From Symbiodinium microadriaticum (Eukaryota; Sar; Dinophyceae; Suessiales; Symbiodiniaceae): a stretch of 64,000 nt of DNA. The notes beneath the pieces were generated by a model. It was not told the DNA's origin. It made no database searches and saw only the letters and a list, made by a program, of their open reading frames with translations. Both the position numbers and the translations under genes were made by a program. This document shows, piece after piece, positions 22,629 through 32,995 of the stretch. Location of the stretch: the NCBI GenBank assembly GCA_001939145.1, contig LSRX01000130.1, positions 46,372 to 110,371 of the forward strand, in the 5' to 3' direction. The stretch's first letter is position 1, and every line of letters starts with the position of its first letter.

Positions 22629-25600
22629 CCCAATTGTGCAAGCTGAGTCAACAAGTGACTCTTAAGTCGCGGTCGGAAAGACCTTCACGCAGTTCCTACA
22701 AGGAGGGTGGGGCTGTGCCGACATGCAGGAGCAAATCACTCTGCAACCCTCCACGAGGAAATCGGTAAAGCTATGCGCAAGAAGCCATGCAGGGCCGATC
22801 GAAAACCCGAAGCTAAAAGCCCACCCACCCTTTTTTTAGATTTTTACTGCTAGACCTATTGAGAATCTGGCATGGGCTTTTGCGAGTGTTATTCAGGGTC
22901 TAAGTTAAGGATCATAATTCTGACTTCAGAATGTCCACTCCAAGCTTCGAAAAAAATCCTGCTTCTTCGAACCATCGGGGACCTCGCTTTTGTACAAACG
23001 CACCCTACCACCGGCAATTGCCGGCTCAGTCTCGTCATACTCAATACTAGTGCAGCTAGCTCACTGCAAACATGCAGGAGGAAAAGCCAACTATCGCTTC
23101 AACATGTCTTCCTCTTGATAAGCTGGACCATTTAGCTCGATTGTACGCAGACACGTCACCGTGAATACGTTGAGACCCAGAACAACTTTGCTTTTGAGGG
23201 CATGAGCATTAGAAGCATCATGCCAGGCCCTGCCACTTCCGCGCTGTCTTCAAACTGCTACCAAGTCCACGGACATAGTTCCAGGACGATCGAATCCTCT
23301 GAATCCTCTGCTGCAGGACACATGCAAGAAGACTTAGGAAAGAGGGGAAGGTACTTTCTTTGCCGACATGTTCACCGTGATCTCGCGATGTAGTAGGGCA
23401 AAGGCAGTCTTGATATCTCGCCCGTCCCAGGCTGCAAACATTTCCCGGCCATATGTTTGCTCCTATAGGGTGTTGCACCGTTTTGATTGGCCTTTGTAGC
23501 CGGAACCAGTTCGTGAAACAATCCTATGCTTCCGACTTACTTCCGCAGGAGCCTTAGTAAGTAGAATAGGGTTTAGGGACCCCAATTTCGATATGTTCTT
23601 TGCACAGGGACTATAAGTGCATGCTTTTCCTGGCTAGTACTAAGCATTCAGAACCCTATACCGTCTTCGGCCCTTAAACCGATTTCTCGTGACAGGCTTG
23701 ACATACCATGGACACTTTAGGGTTTGGGGTTTAGGGAATTACATAGGGATTAGGGCTTTAGGGGTTTAGGGTTGCAGAATCACGGGCTGATTTCCGTGGC
23801 TTTAGGCATCAGGTGCACCACTCTGAGAGCTTCGAGTTTCGGCTGTGGTCTTCCTTTAGGGTTTAGGGTTTAGAGCCAGGGTTTGGGATGCGAAAGTCTC
23901 GTCGGATGGATAAAACTCTAGACTCCAGCAGTGTTGCTGTCGCCTGCCGATACTGCTCCCACATTTACCATTTCTCTGTTTGCTTGCTTACAACAGTTAC
24001 AACATTATGATATCATCATTTCCGCGTCCTGCAGCTGCCCTGAGCCCTTGCCCGGGATACCTGCTACTGCTACTTTGCGGCCAGGTCTGCCCTGGAAGCT
24101 TCCAGGTCGCCTCTGCTGTACGAGGCGATGCATGTGGGCTCCGAGAACACGAACCCCTTCGAAACAGCTACTATAGCTTCTTCAGGGATCCCACCGTCCG
24201 TGCTGGACGGTTTTCTGCAAGCTAAAGGCTCGAGTAGCAACAGTGTCCAAGGACGGCGAGGAGTCCCTGCAGTGGTCCTGTGCACGGGCTCTTGTGAGTC
24301 AAGAAACTGCAAAAATGCGCTGCTTGAACTTTGAAAACCCACCTTTTCAGGGTTTCTCAATATACTTACGTTGTTTATTTAGGTCCTCAAAAAAGAAAAG
24401 TTATTTGGGGTTAAGGTGGGATTTAGTACATACAGGTTACGACAGAGTGAACCTTGCTGCCGACCAAAATGCGTATGAACACGAGCTTGCTTCTGCTTCC
24501 GACCGACAGCCATAGATAGCTCCGAATGCAGGAAGAGGTTGCTGTGTATGCAGAAGCCCCAAAACCCCCAAGCGTCCAAAAAGCCAACCTAAAGAACACA
24601 AATCCATAAACCACGCTAGCCTCAAGCACCTGAGACCAGGGACACAACACGCATTGCCTAAGCAGGCCGCAACCCAAGCACCAACAATAAAGCCAGATAC
24701 AGCTTTCCTAGATCATTCTTAACCCTATACCTGTTGCGAGTCCCTCATTCATAGTCCCTAGACCCTATATAACTTGAGCAGCTTCTGCTATAAGTACATA
24801 GCCTATGACCCGGAAAAGCCTCAATCCCTAAACACCGAAGGATGCCTGGCGCGTGTGCCGTGTCTTGCAAACGCCCGGCTACACAAGTCCAGTCCCGAAG
24901 TTGGCACTTTCCCTAAGGCTCCATGGGGTTTAGGTTTAGGGGTTGGGGTGTAAGGTTAGGGCTTAGGATTTAGTTTTTGGAGTTTGGGGTTTAAGGTTAT
25001 AATATATACATAAGCCTTTCAGTACCCATATAGGAACACTTCTACGGCCTAAGTATAATGCATGGAGCCTTTGGGTTTGCATGCAAAGACATCCATGAAG
25101 ACGGGTTTCGCTGAACATGGTGGTCTCAACGTTTTAAAACACGGATTCGGGCCGGGGAGGGTGATGTTTCAACTGTGTGGAGACTAGACGGGGATGCCAT
25201 TGCTAACTATCCGAATCCAAACCTCCTCAATTTTACCCTAAGCCCTTCATCCATTTACGGGCTCAGGGTCCCAAACCCTGTACCGGAAAGTGCCATCTAA
25301 ATTCCAAGTCCTAAATCCTAGCTGGGCCTTAGACTTAGACAATGAAACGCAGCCTGAAAAACACTCATCCCCAAGACGAACAGTCGGTTCAGAATCCAGG
25401 CCGTGTACAGTGGCATAGAAAGGAAACCATGTTTTGACTACAGATTCCTATCTTAGTTTAAAACAATTCTAAGGAAGCCACATTATTTGCTGCACAATAG
25501 GTCAAGTTTCTGTAGTATATAGCCTATACCAGAAGCCCCTGATCAGAAAGCATTATGGCAACTAATTCGAAACCCGTCTTTGGCGGAGGACTCCACGTCG

Positions 25601-25704
25601 ACCGCATGACATGGAAGCCATGATAAGATCAAAAGAGGCTCCATGCATCCGCTCATTGCTGGGGCTGGTGGCTACCAGGCTACCATTCTCCAATCTTCTC
25701 AAAG

Positions 25705-25926
25705 GATGCTGGAAGCTCTGTGGCCAACATGCCGGCCAAGAAGTTGGGCGACATGCTGCGGGCTACTATAATGAACCTTCCACCTCACGATCGAGACAGC
25801 TCGTCGGGTACTTCGACTTCGCCGTCAGTTGGAGCCGGAATGCCACTGGCAAGCCAACGAAAGTCCATTGTACACCATATAAATTACATGCTGCCAGATG
25901 CTCCGAATCCCAGCAAGCAGCTGTAG
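25705..25926 (+). CDS. Weak candidate terminal exon, unknown product
   Basis: After an AAAG acceptor the frame reads DAGSSVANMPAKKLGDMLRA, then TIMNLPPHDRDSSSGTSTSP, and ends ...NYMLPDAPNPSKQL at a stop. Composition is more protein-like than in the overlapping frame on the same strand. No partner exon or family was recognised, so it may be a relic or chance. Confidence 0.22.
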   Translation, partial: DAGSSVANMPAKKLGDMLRATIMNLPPHDRDSSSGTSTSPSVGAGMPLASQRKSIVHHINYMLPDAPNPSKQL

Positions 25927-26321
25927 TAGATCTAGACCCTGCACCCGTTTCATGGCATGCTTTCGGTCAGGGTGAAATAGTCATGCTCTTATCCCAAATC
26001 CTTCTTGTTTTATGACAATGAACACAGGCTCTGACCATCAGCTGAAAATCGGCCACACACGTGCTCCGCACAACGCGCAGCGACTGAACTGTGGAAGTTG
26101 AAGTACATGTGCAAAAACACATAACAGCAGAGGCTTCATGAACGAAGCATGGCATGCAACCGCATGTGTGTCAGACTTTGTACAATGAGTTCGATTTACA
26201 ACTGCATCTGCCCTCCATTAGCAGAACACTGGTGGCGTTGTTCTCTACGCTGCTTTTTTCTAGCTAACCTCAAGGCACGGTGACTTCCCAACAGAACATG
26301 AAATTCGCCAGCGCTAGCTAG

Positions 26322-26522
26322 ATCCAGAGGCATAATGAGCAGACGGATCTACGCAATACGGCTGACCAGGTTCATACTCGGAAGCGCTTGGCGGAGTGGG
26401 CTCCCAGGGAGATTGAAGTTCAAGGTCGCGAAGCCGATTCAGCAGCTATTCTGAAGATGTTAATAGCCCGTTACATTTCTGCCTCCAACCACACACAATT
26501 CCTTCACATTCCTCACGACTGA
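26322..26522 (+). CDS. Weak candidate exon, unknown product
   Basis: This frame has no ATG but is open between stops. It reads EQTDLRNTADQVHTRKRLAE, then WAPREIEVQGREADSAAILK, then MLIARYISAS. Its charged-helix composition differs from the Cys/Ser/Leu-rich chance frames around it. No family was recognised. It could be an exon of a gene whose other exons I cannot see, or a decayed fragment. Confidence 0.2.
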   Translation: MQRHNEQTDLRNTADQVHTRKRLAEWAPREIEVQGREADSAAILKMLIARYISASNHTQFLHIPHD

Positions 26523-27527
26523 TCATCTTAACAGTGGTCTGGGTGCAGCTCTGGCGCACCACAAATACAGTCACCATAGCATTTCATGAAAACACCCCCC
26601 CCCCCCACCTCTCAAAGCCCTCAAAGCCATCGGCCTGACTCCACAAACACATGACGGGAATTCCATGGCTCACCAGTGGCAGGGAGTTGAAAAACTTGAA
26701 AGACGCCGGTGCTGCCCACAATCATGCCCGAACGAGATGTTAGACTTCATTCCTTTCTTATTAGTCGCCGTGGTATGGCACGAGGGCGGCACACACAAGA
26801 TAGAGAATACCCAAGGTAACCGAACAAAGTACCTCGAACAGTTGTCTATCTTCAGTGATGGCTGGTTTCTGTTTTTGTTGCGGTGCAAGTACCGCCAACA
26901 CTACAGCCCAGAAGCCTAAACCCTAAACCCTTTAGAACCCTAAACCCTTAAGAACCCTTAACCCTAAACCCTTCAGAACCCCTTTTAGGTCCCCTTGGGC
27001 GTGGCTTCACCTGGAGTCGAGTCCCTGCAGTGTGGGGCCGGTTTGTCTGGCAGGGTTGGGTCTGTTGAGGGGCCTCCGTTTACTGGCTTCAGGGCTTGGG
27101 TGGTTTCGGGATTTAGGGTTTAGGGGTTTAGGGGTTTATTTAGGGTATACGGTTTATGGTTTGGAATGCAGGTGTAATTTTCTAAGATTCGGGCTTTTTT
27201 TTGCGCGCAGGCATGCCGGGCATGCTTGTGGGACACATAAACCTTCGCGCAGGTTTGTGATAACTGAGCTGCTCCTCATGGCAGAACAGAAGATCCGCGT
27301 CCCTCATGCAGGGAACAACTCATCTGTACATGTAGCAAAATGTCGACGAGATAAGGCCACTCCTCCAGCGAAAGATCTTGCAGGAAAGTCATGTCTTCGA
27401 AAGCTTCCGAGTGATGAAGCTCCAGTGCTCCCCTAAAGACACCCTAACGTGGGAAACCCGAAACGGGCTTCTTGCTGAGGAACCCCACGTATTCTGCCAG
27501 AGCAAGATTAAGTGTTTAGGGTTTAGG

Positions 27528-27600
27528 GTCCCTTAAATGAGGAATATACCTTAAATTATAGGGGCCTTAATATTATGGTTTAAGGTATATTGAGTGTTTA
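27528..27600. mobile_element. Partial palindromic element, family CCCAGAGAGCC (core only)
   Basis: AGGAATATACCTTAAATTAT, then AGGGGCCTTAATATTATGG, then TTTAAGGTATATT. This matches the core of the copies at 32.72 and 59.21 kb but lacks the outer CCCAGAGAGCC arms. It is embedded between TTTAGGG motifs. Confidence 0.6.
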
Positions 27601-28382
27601 GGGTTTAGGATGGCCTTTCCATGGTCATTTTACATCACATCCCTCAGCAACAGGTAAGCATCGGAATCAAGGTCGCAGGCTCAGGTATTGCGGCCCGGGC
27701 CAGGGTCCGGTCGGAAAGAAAGCCAACAATCAGCTTTAACCGGCTGAGTGCTTATCTGGATAGACCCCTGAATAAAGATCTCACCTGAGGCACTGCCGTA
27801 CTTTAAGATGATTTGTGGAGACTATATTTGAGACTCATAGACATACATTTCTCCCCGGCGCTCGCGCAGGGGAGCTGTGCGGAAGAGGTGGTCGTCGCGG
27901 GTATTTGGTGCGGTGAAGGGCAGAAGGCGGAACACCAAACGAGAATTCTGACAGGTTCTACCAAGTCTAAGTTGACACTTCAAAAGGAAGTTGAATCATA
28001 GAGTCCCCAGGAAGATCATGGAAGATCTGGGATTCCCCCCTCCCCCGTCGATTCCGGCATGCTTAAGCTTTCACTGTCACTCGTCTCTGCAGCGTCTTCC
28101 ACTCGTTGTAGTTCGACTCCACTCTCCTCAGACTCAGGAGACTCTTAAATGAACCCTAAACCCAAGCCCTAGCCCCCCTACACCCGAAGGCTTTCCCACA
28201 CTTCGTTGTTTGCCGAAGTCTGAAGCCAAGGAAGGGTGAAGGGTCGATGGTTGCTGTTTGGGGTCTAATAGGGCTGTGGGATTTAGGCTTCAGCATTTGG
28301 GCTGCCCAGGGAAGTAGCTGAAGACCCGGCCGAGGGAAACATCTCCCAAGCACTGCACATGGGCTCTAACGGTGATCCCTTC

Positions 28383-28752
28383 TTTTCGATCCCCTAGACC
28401 TTAAACCCCTAAACCCTAGAGCCCTAGGCCCTAAACCCTTAAACCCTAAAACCCTAGACCCTAAACCCTTAAGCCCTAAAGCCTTAAAGCCCTAAGCCCT
28501 TAAACCCTAAAGCCCTAAAGCAATAAAGCCTAAACCCTAAAGCCATAAAACCCTAAAGCCCTAAACCCTAAACCCTTAAACCCTAAAGCCCTAAAGCCTT
28601 AAACCCTTAAGCCCTAAAGCCCTAAAACCCTAAACCCTAAACCCTGAACCCCTAAAACCCTAAACCCAAAACCCCTCAAATCCTAAACCCTAAACACTTA
28701 AAACCCTAAAGACCTAAAACCCTAAAAACCCTAAACCCCTCAACCCTAAAAC
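28383..28752. repeat. Telomere-like array, CCCTAAA orientation
   Basis: About 370 bp of CCCTAAA, CCCTAAAA, CCCTTAAA and CCCTAAAG units on the plus strand. They are clearly diverged, so this is an old or low-fidelity array. Confidence 0.9.
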
Positions 28753-28804
28753 TCACTCCCTGCCATCAGACCACCGACCCCTAAGGCCTCGAGGATCCTA
28801 AAAG

Positions 28805-29170
28805 CTAAGCTCCAGTTTGGGTTTTAGGGTTTTAGGGTTTTAGAGTTTTAGGGTTTTAGGGGTTTGAGGGCTTGGGGTTTTAAGGTTTTAGGGTTTTAAA
28901 GGTTTTACGGGTTTTGGGGTTTTAGGGCTTTAGGGGTTTTAGGGTCTTAGGGCTTTAGGGCTTTAGGGCTTTAGGGCGTTTAGGGGTTTTAGGGTTTTAG
29001 GGTTTAGGGTTTAGGGTTTAGGGTTTTAGGGCTTTAGGGCTAAGGGGTGTTAGGGCTTTAGGGCTTAGGGGTTTTAGGGTTTTAGGGTTTAGGGCTTAGG
29101 GCTTTAAGGTTTTAGGGTTTTAGGCTTTGAGGGTTTAGGGTTTAAGGGTTTTAGGGTTTGGGGTGTGGGG
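28805..29170. repeat. Telomere-like array, TTTTAGGG/TTTAGGG orientation
   Basis: About 365 bp of TTTTAGGG and TTTAGGG units, with CTTTAGGG variants, on the plus strand. It faces the preceding CCCTAAA array across a 52-bp unique spacer that contains CTCGAGGATCC. Octamer (TTTTAGGG) units outnumber heptamers. Confidence 0.9.
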
Positions 29171-29290
29171 TCTGGGGCTTAGGATATAGGGTTCCAAGGA
29201 GCATCCTGAATCCTCAAGCCCAACCTTCAACCCTAAATCCCTTTCACACCTGGGCTATGCATATGCCAGGAGCGAAACCCTACACCCTTA

Positions 29291-29391
29291 ATGTAGGGGC
29301 CTTAATAATTAAAATAGGGTTTTGTGGCATATTATACTGCAAGTATGATAAGGAACCACCAAAAGAGTAGTGGTGGATTTAGGCCCCTACA
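29291..29391. mobile_element. MITE-like element with TGTAGGGGCCT ends
   Basis: It starts TGTAGGGGCCTTAATAATT and ends ATTTAGGCCCCTACA, which is its inverse. The interior is AATAGGGTTTTGTGG, ATATTATACTGC and ATGATAAGGAACC. Interiors of the same type occur at 32.89-32.99, 37.16-37.26 and 40.16-40.26 kb. Confidence 0.65.
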
Positions 29392-29756
29392 GTACACCCT
29401 TACACCCTAAACCCCAAACCTAAACCTCAAACGGGTCATGGATCTCCAGCATCGGCTTTGCTCTTGGACAAGCGTGATGAAAAGACCGGAAGAGTGGCAA
29501 AACGACGGCATCAAAGAAACCCACCTCGGATGATCAAGGGACTAAAGGAGAGAGCCTTAGAGGGACCCTTAAGGTGATATAGGGGCGTTATGAGGCTATA
29601 TAAGGGGTATATAAGGGCTATGTAGGGTATTAGGATTCGAGGGGTCCCTCCTATTGTCCCCTAAGATGAGCTAAACTTGAGCGACATAAGGCGTTGATGC
29701 TATGATCACCCTTGCTGGGTTGTAGTTCTGGGCACGGTTTAGGGTTTAGGGAGTTC

Positions 29757-29825
29757 TGGGGTATTGAAAGGTATTTATGAAAAGGTACCTCTATAGGGAC
29801 CATAAAGGAAATTTGAAAATTTCCC
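29757..29825. mobile_element. Short GGTACC-centred palindromic repeat, copy 2
   Basis: GGGGTATTGAAAGGTATTTA, then AAAGGTACCTCTATAGGGAC, then CATAAAGGAAATTT. It is homologous to the stretch at 2.16-2.21 kb and has a small GAAATTTGAAAATTTCCC hairpin at its end. Confidence 0.5.
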
Positions 29826-31879
29826 TCAGTGCCCCCTAGCTTAGATTCATGAACGCTCCTCGCCACTCCCAGAACTCAGCGGGTTAGCGCTTCAAAGGTT
29901 TCTAGAGCCTTGGGTTGCTAAGGGCCTCTGGGGACTTTCGGTGGTTTCTGGCAGGCACTAATGGGTGCCAGTACTCCAATCGGGGTATCGAGGTGACCGC
30001 TGTTCGACCGGATGAGACTGATGTTTTCAACACAGCGCGCGGTGAACGCGAACAGCTACAGATGCTGAGGGCTACGATTTTGTTCAAGACAATGCTTTTC
30101 GGATTCATCGACCGACGTCCCCCTTGTCTGCGCTGCAGCAGGCTGAAGTATGGCAGGTTACGCTATAAAATGGCAAAAATCAGAACATATCTTGATCTGT
30201 ATACTAATTATCATGTGCAGTATTCCTTTCTGCAGGGTCTTAACATCTGGCATTCAAGGCAAAGGTCCCCTGAGCTGTCGCAGTTTATGGTAGGCTTTGG
30301 GGCTATGGGTTTTGCGGAGTTCTGGATGTGATGGCCAACAGCCAAGTTCCATCTTGACAAGCAGGCCACTTGTTCTGTCAACCTACACTTTCCGAACATT
30401 TAACCTCCAAGCACACCCGCTCTGCCCACCTCGGGACTACTTGGCAATAAGGTTTGGAGACTAGGTTGAAGCACACAGGGGAAAGTCATGCTAAACATAG
30501 ATCCATAGCCCTTGCTCTTGTGGAAGCAAGTGGCCTGTGCGCAAGACATTCAGAACTAGCTACGACTATGCTGGTGAACTGTTATGGTCCTCATGATCCT
30601 AAACCCTAAAGCCCTAAACCCTATAAACCCTAAGCCCCACACCTTAAACCCTATAAGCCCTACGAAGCCATGTGCAGGAAAGGCTGAAGGCTAGGCTTCC
30701 TCCACACTCCCTCGATGCCCTCGCTGATCCAGCCAGGCATCTTGAGTTTGCGACACACCGGGCCTGAATATCTGGGTAGTCCATAGGGGCTGCCCCAAAC
30801 GAAGGCTTAGGGTCATATATTCTCCAGAATTGAAGGGTGCCTAGAGAGAGTCCGAGGTTCCGCGGCTTGAGTCTTTAGCCGTATACTTAAGGGCCTCGGA
30901 GGTCGACTACTGGGCTCCGGCCGCCTGGATGTTGGCAGTTCAACTGCATGAGCTGTCAGCCTGTTTAACTGTTTTGCACATCTTATCCAAGTATATCCCT
31001 GCAAACTTCATACGAGAGATTGAAAGCAACAGCTAACGTTTTTGGCAGTTTTTGCCTACAGCAACCAAACCAGCATATTCCTGTACTGTGCTCCTGGGGG
31101 AATTACATCAGCACTGGTCGACATCCTAAATCACTACCAATTATGACCCATCAGTCGTATGCCACATCATGGAGCTTCGCATGGCAGATCATCCTCGAAT
31201 CCGCTTAAGGCTCTCAGATGCAGGTAGGCATCGGGTCTGCTTTCGTGTGGGCTTTACCCGACCAATGTCAAAGTAGTCCCTAAGCATTGAGCGTCAACAG
31301 AGATGGGAAATCAATGCGAGCTGCTGGGCGACCGTTTAAGTCATATCTACCTCACAAGCAACCGGCGTGCACATGACACTGTAGATTGCCATCTCCGAGC
31401 CTTACCAACACAAGATGAACCCAAGCCGTAGACGTACCTGGAGGGACTCTCCTCCAAAAAAGCATAACAGAACAAATCACACAACTGAATCAATCGAGCC
31501 AATTGTCTGTGGCTGGCTTAGCAGTAGCTATCTGTTGGGCAAACGATCCTGCCAGGAGGTTCATTGAACCTGCGGCTTGTGGCAAGCTTCGTGTTTCGCG
31601 GTGGCGGAACACAAAAACTGAATGTTTAGAACACCCTGACTTGCCCAGAAAATTGCAGAAGCTGCTGGCAAGGCTCTTGTCCCGGTCCATCAGAAAGCCA
31701 GGATCTAATTTCAAGCCCTTTTCACGATCACCTTGCAGAAAGAACTCCTGGCACAGGAATCAGGATGGACGGATCGTTGAAGGTACCACGGGGTTTTGTG
31801 CGTGGCGGCCTTGCCGGGCAAACATAACTCCGTAGATGGGTCATCGGGACTAGACTGGGGCCACTACAAGGGACTATCA

Positions 31880-31918
31880 TAGGGGATCCATTCCCCCATT
31901 CCCTACTAAGAACCAAGG
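31880..31918. mobile_element. Half copy of the TAGTAGGGAATGG palindrome
   Basis: ATTCCCCCATTCCCTACTAA plus GAACCAAGG matches the right arm of the 61.8 kb element; no left arm was found nearby. Confidence 0.5.
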
Positions 31919-32470
31919 AGAGAAGGCTGTGCTTGTGCTGCCCTGGCTGATGCCTCAGCATCGCCAGATCCTGTTGCTGCTCTGTGAACAGGGGATGACA
32001 GGGATTCACTTTACGACCCGTAGAGTGGGACAACAAAGGAATGATGTATACATGTATAAGCCACGATGACACCTCTTGCAGGTGAGTTCTGCAAACTCCT
32101 GTACGGTCTAGCTTCCGTAGGCTGCCAAATCGAAACCCTTCAAGGGAGCTGAAGGTCCACGTGGTCAGCAGTACACATTGTCTGACCTATAATTAATTAG
32201 AGAAGGTCGGGACCATGAAAGCAGTCTTGTTTGTAGAGTCTCCGGGTAAGCTCATGCCTTTTCACCTCTGGTCCGTCCGTCCTCTTCCAGCCGCTGTACC
32301 CATCGCAAGTGTCCAGGCCAGTCCAGCGCCAAGTGGCCAACGTCTGCGCATTTGAGAGCAAACTTCAGCACCTGCCGGCTGGTCTTCTCGGGCTCGGCTC
32401 AAATTTAGTGAAAGCTGTGCGCAGGAAAGATTAGCGACTGCAGCTGCTGGGCAACATGCATTCTCCGAGT

Positions 32471-32560
32471 TCACCTAACCCCCCCCCCCCCCCCAGGTAC
32501 CTACTATACAGGGTACTAGAGCCCCTAGGGCCCTATATAGTAGGCACCTGGAGGGTTAGG
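32471..32560. repeat. Poly-C run and adjacent inverted repeat
   Basis: A run of about 16 C is followed by CAGGTACCTACTATACAGGG and, 17 bp on, its inverse-like CCCTATATAGTAGGCACCTG, centred on GCCCCTAGGG. It looks like a small hairpin element beside CCCTAAA motifs. Confidence 0.7.
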
Positions 32561-32723
32561 GTCAATTCCTAAAACCTATAAACCCCTAAACCCTAAACCC
32601 CTAAACCCCTCAACCCTGAACCCTAAACCCTAAAGCAACTCTTCCGAGGCACCAAAGAGGCTTCCTCAGCCGTGGAAGGTGAGAAACCTTCAGCACCCAA
32701 CGCCTCGCGTTGTGGCAGGGTTC

Positions 32724-32834
32724 CCCAGAGAGCCGCATACCCCTTAACGAAGGAATAGACCTTTAAAACATAGGGGCCTTAATAATGTGATTTAAGGGTA
32801 TATTCCTTAATTTAGGGGTATTGGGCTCTCTGGG
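32724..32834. mobile_element. MITE-like element, CCCAGAGAGCC terminal inverted repeats
   Basis: The left end CCCAGAGAGCCGCATACCCC, then TTAACGAAGGAATA, is inverted at the right end as TATTCCTTAATTTAGGGGTA, then TTGGGCTCTCTGGG. The centre is ACATAGGGGCCTTAATAATG. The arms are about 34 bp and the total about 111 bp. A second full copy is at 59.21-59.31 kb and a core-only copy at 27.53 kb. Confidence 0.75.
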
Positions 32835-32888
32835 TCAGAGCTAACTTAGCCTGAACTGCCGCAACCTGCCTTGCGGCGTCGACAGGCT

Positions 32889-32995
32889 CCTAATACAGGG
32901 TCTTATCATAATTGGAATAGGGTTTTTTATACTACACGTGTAACAAGGCAACCCCAAAATAGTCCTGGAAAAAATTCATTATTTAGGCCACTATA
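32889..32995. mobile_element. Diverged copy of the TGTAGGGGCCT-type element
   Basis: AATTGGAATAGGGTTTTTTA, TACTACACGTGTAACAAGGC and AACCCCAAAA align with the interior of the 29.3 kb copy. The ends are eroded (ATTTAGGCCACTATA). Confidence 0.5.

Larger units (their letters stand above)
22630..28380. other. Gene-poor region, no firmly supported gene
   Basis: Two weak plus-strand exon candidates (25.7 and 26.3 kb) are listed separately. The rest shows scattered TTTAGGG motifs, a poly-C run at 26.60 kb, a partial palindromic element at 27.53-27.60 kb and chance open frames. A frame at 24.13-24.33 kb (VGSENTNPFETATIASSG) is slightly protein-like but unsupported. Confidence 0.5.
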
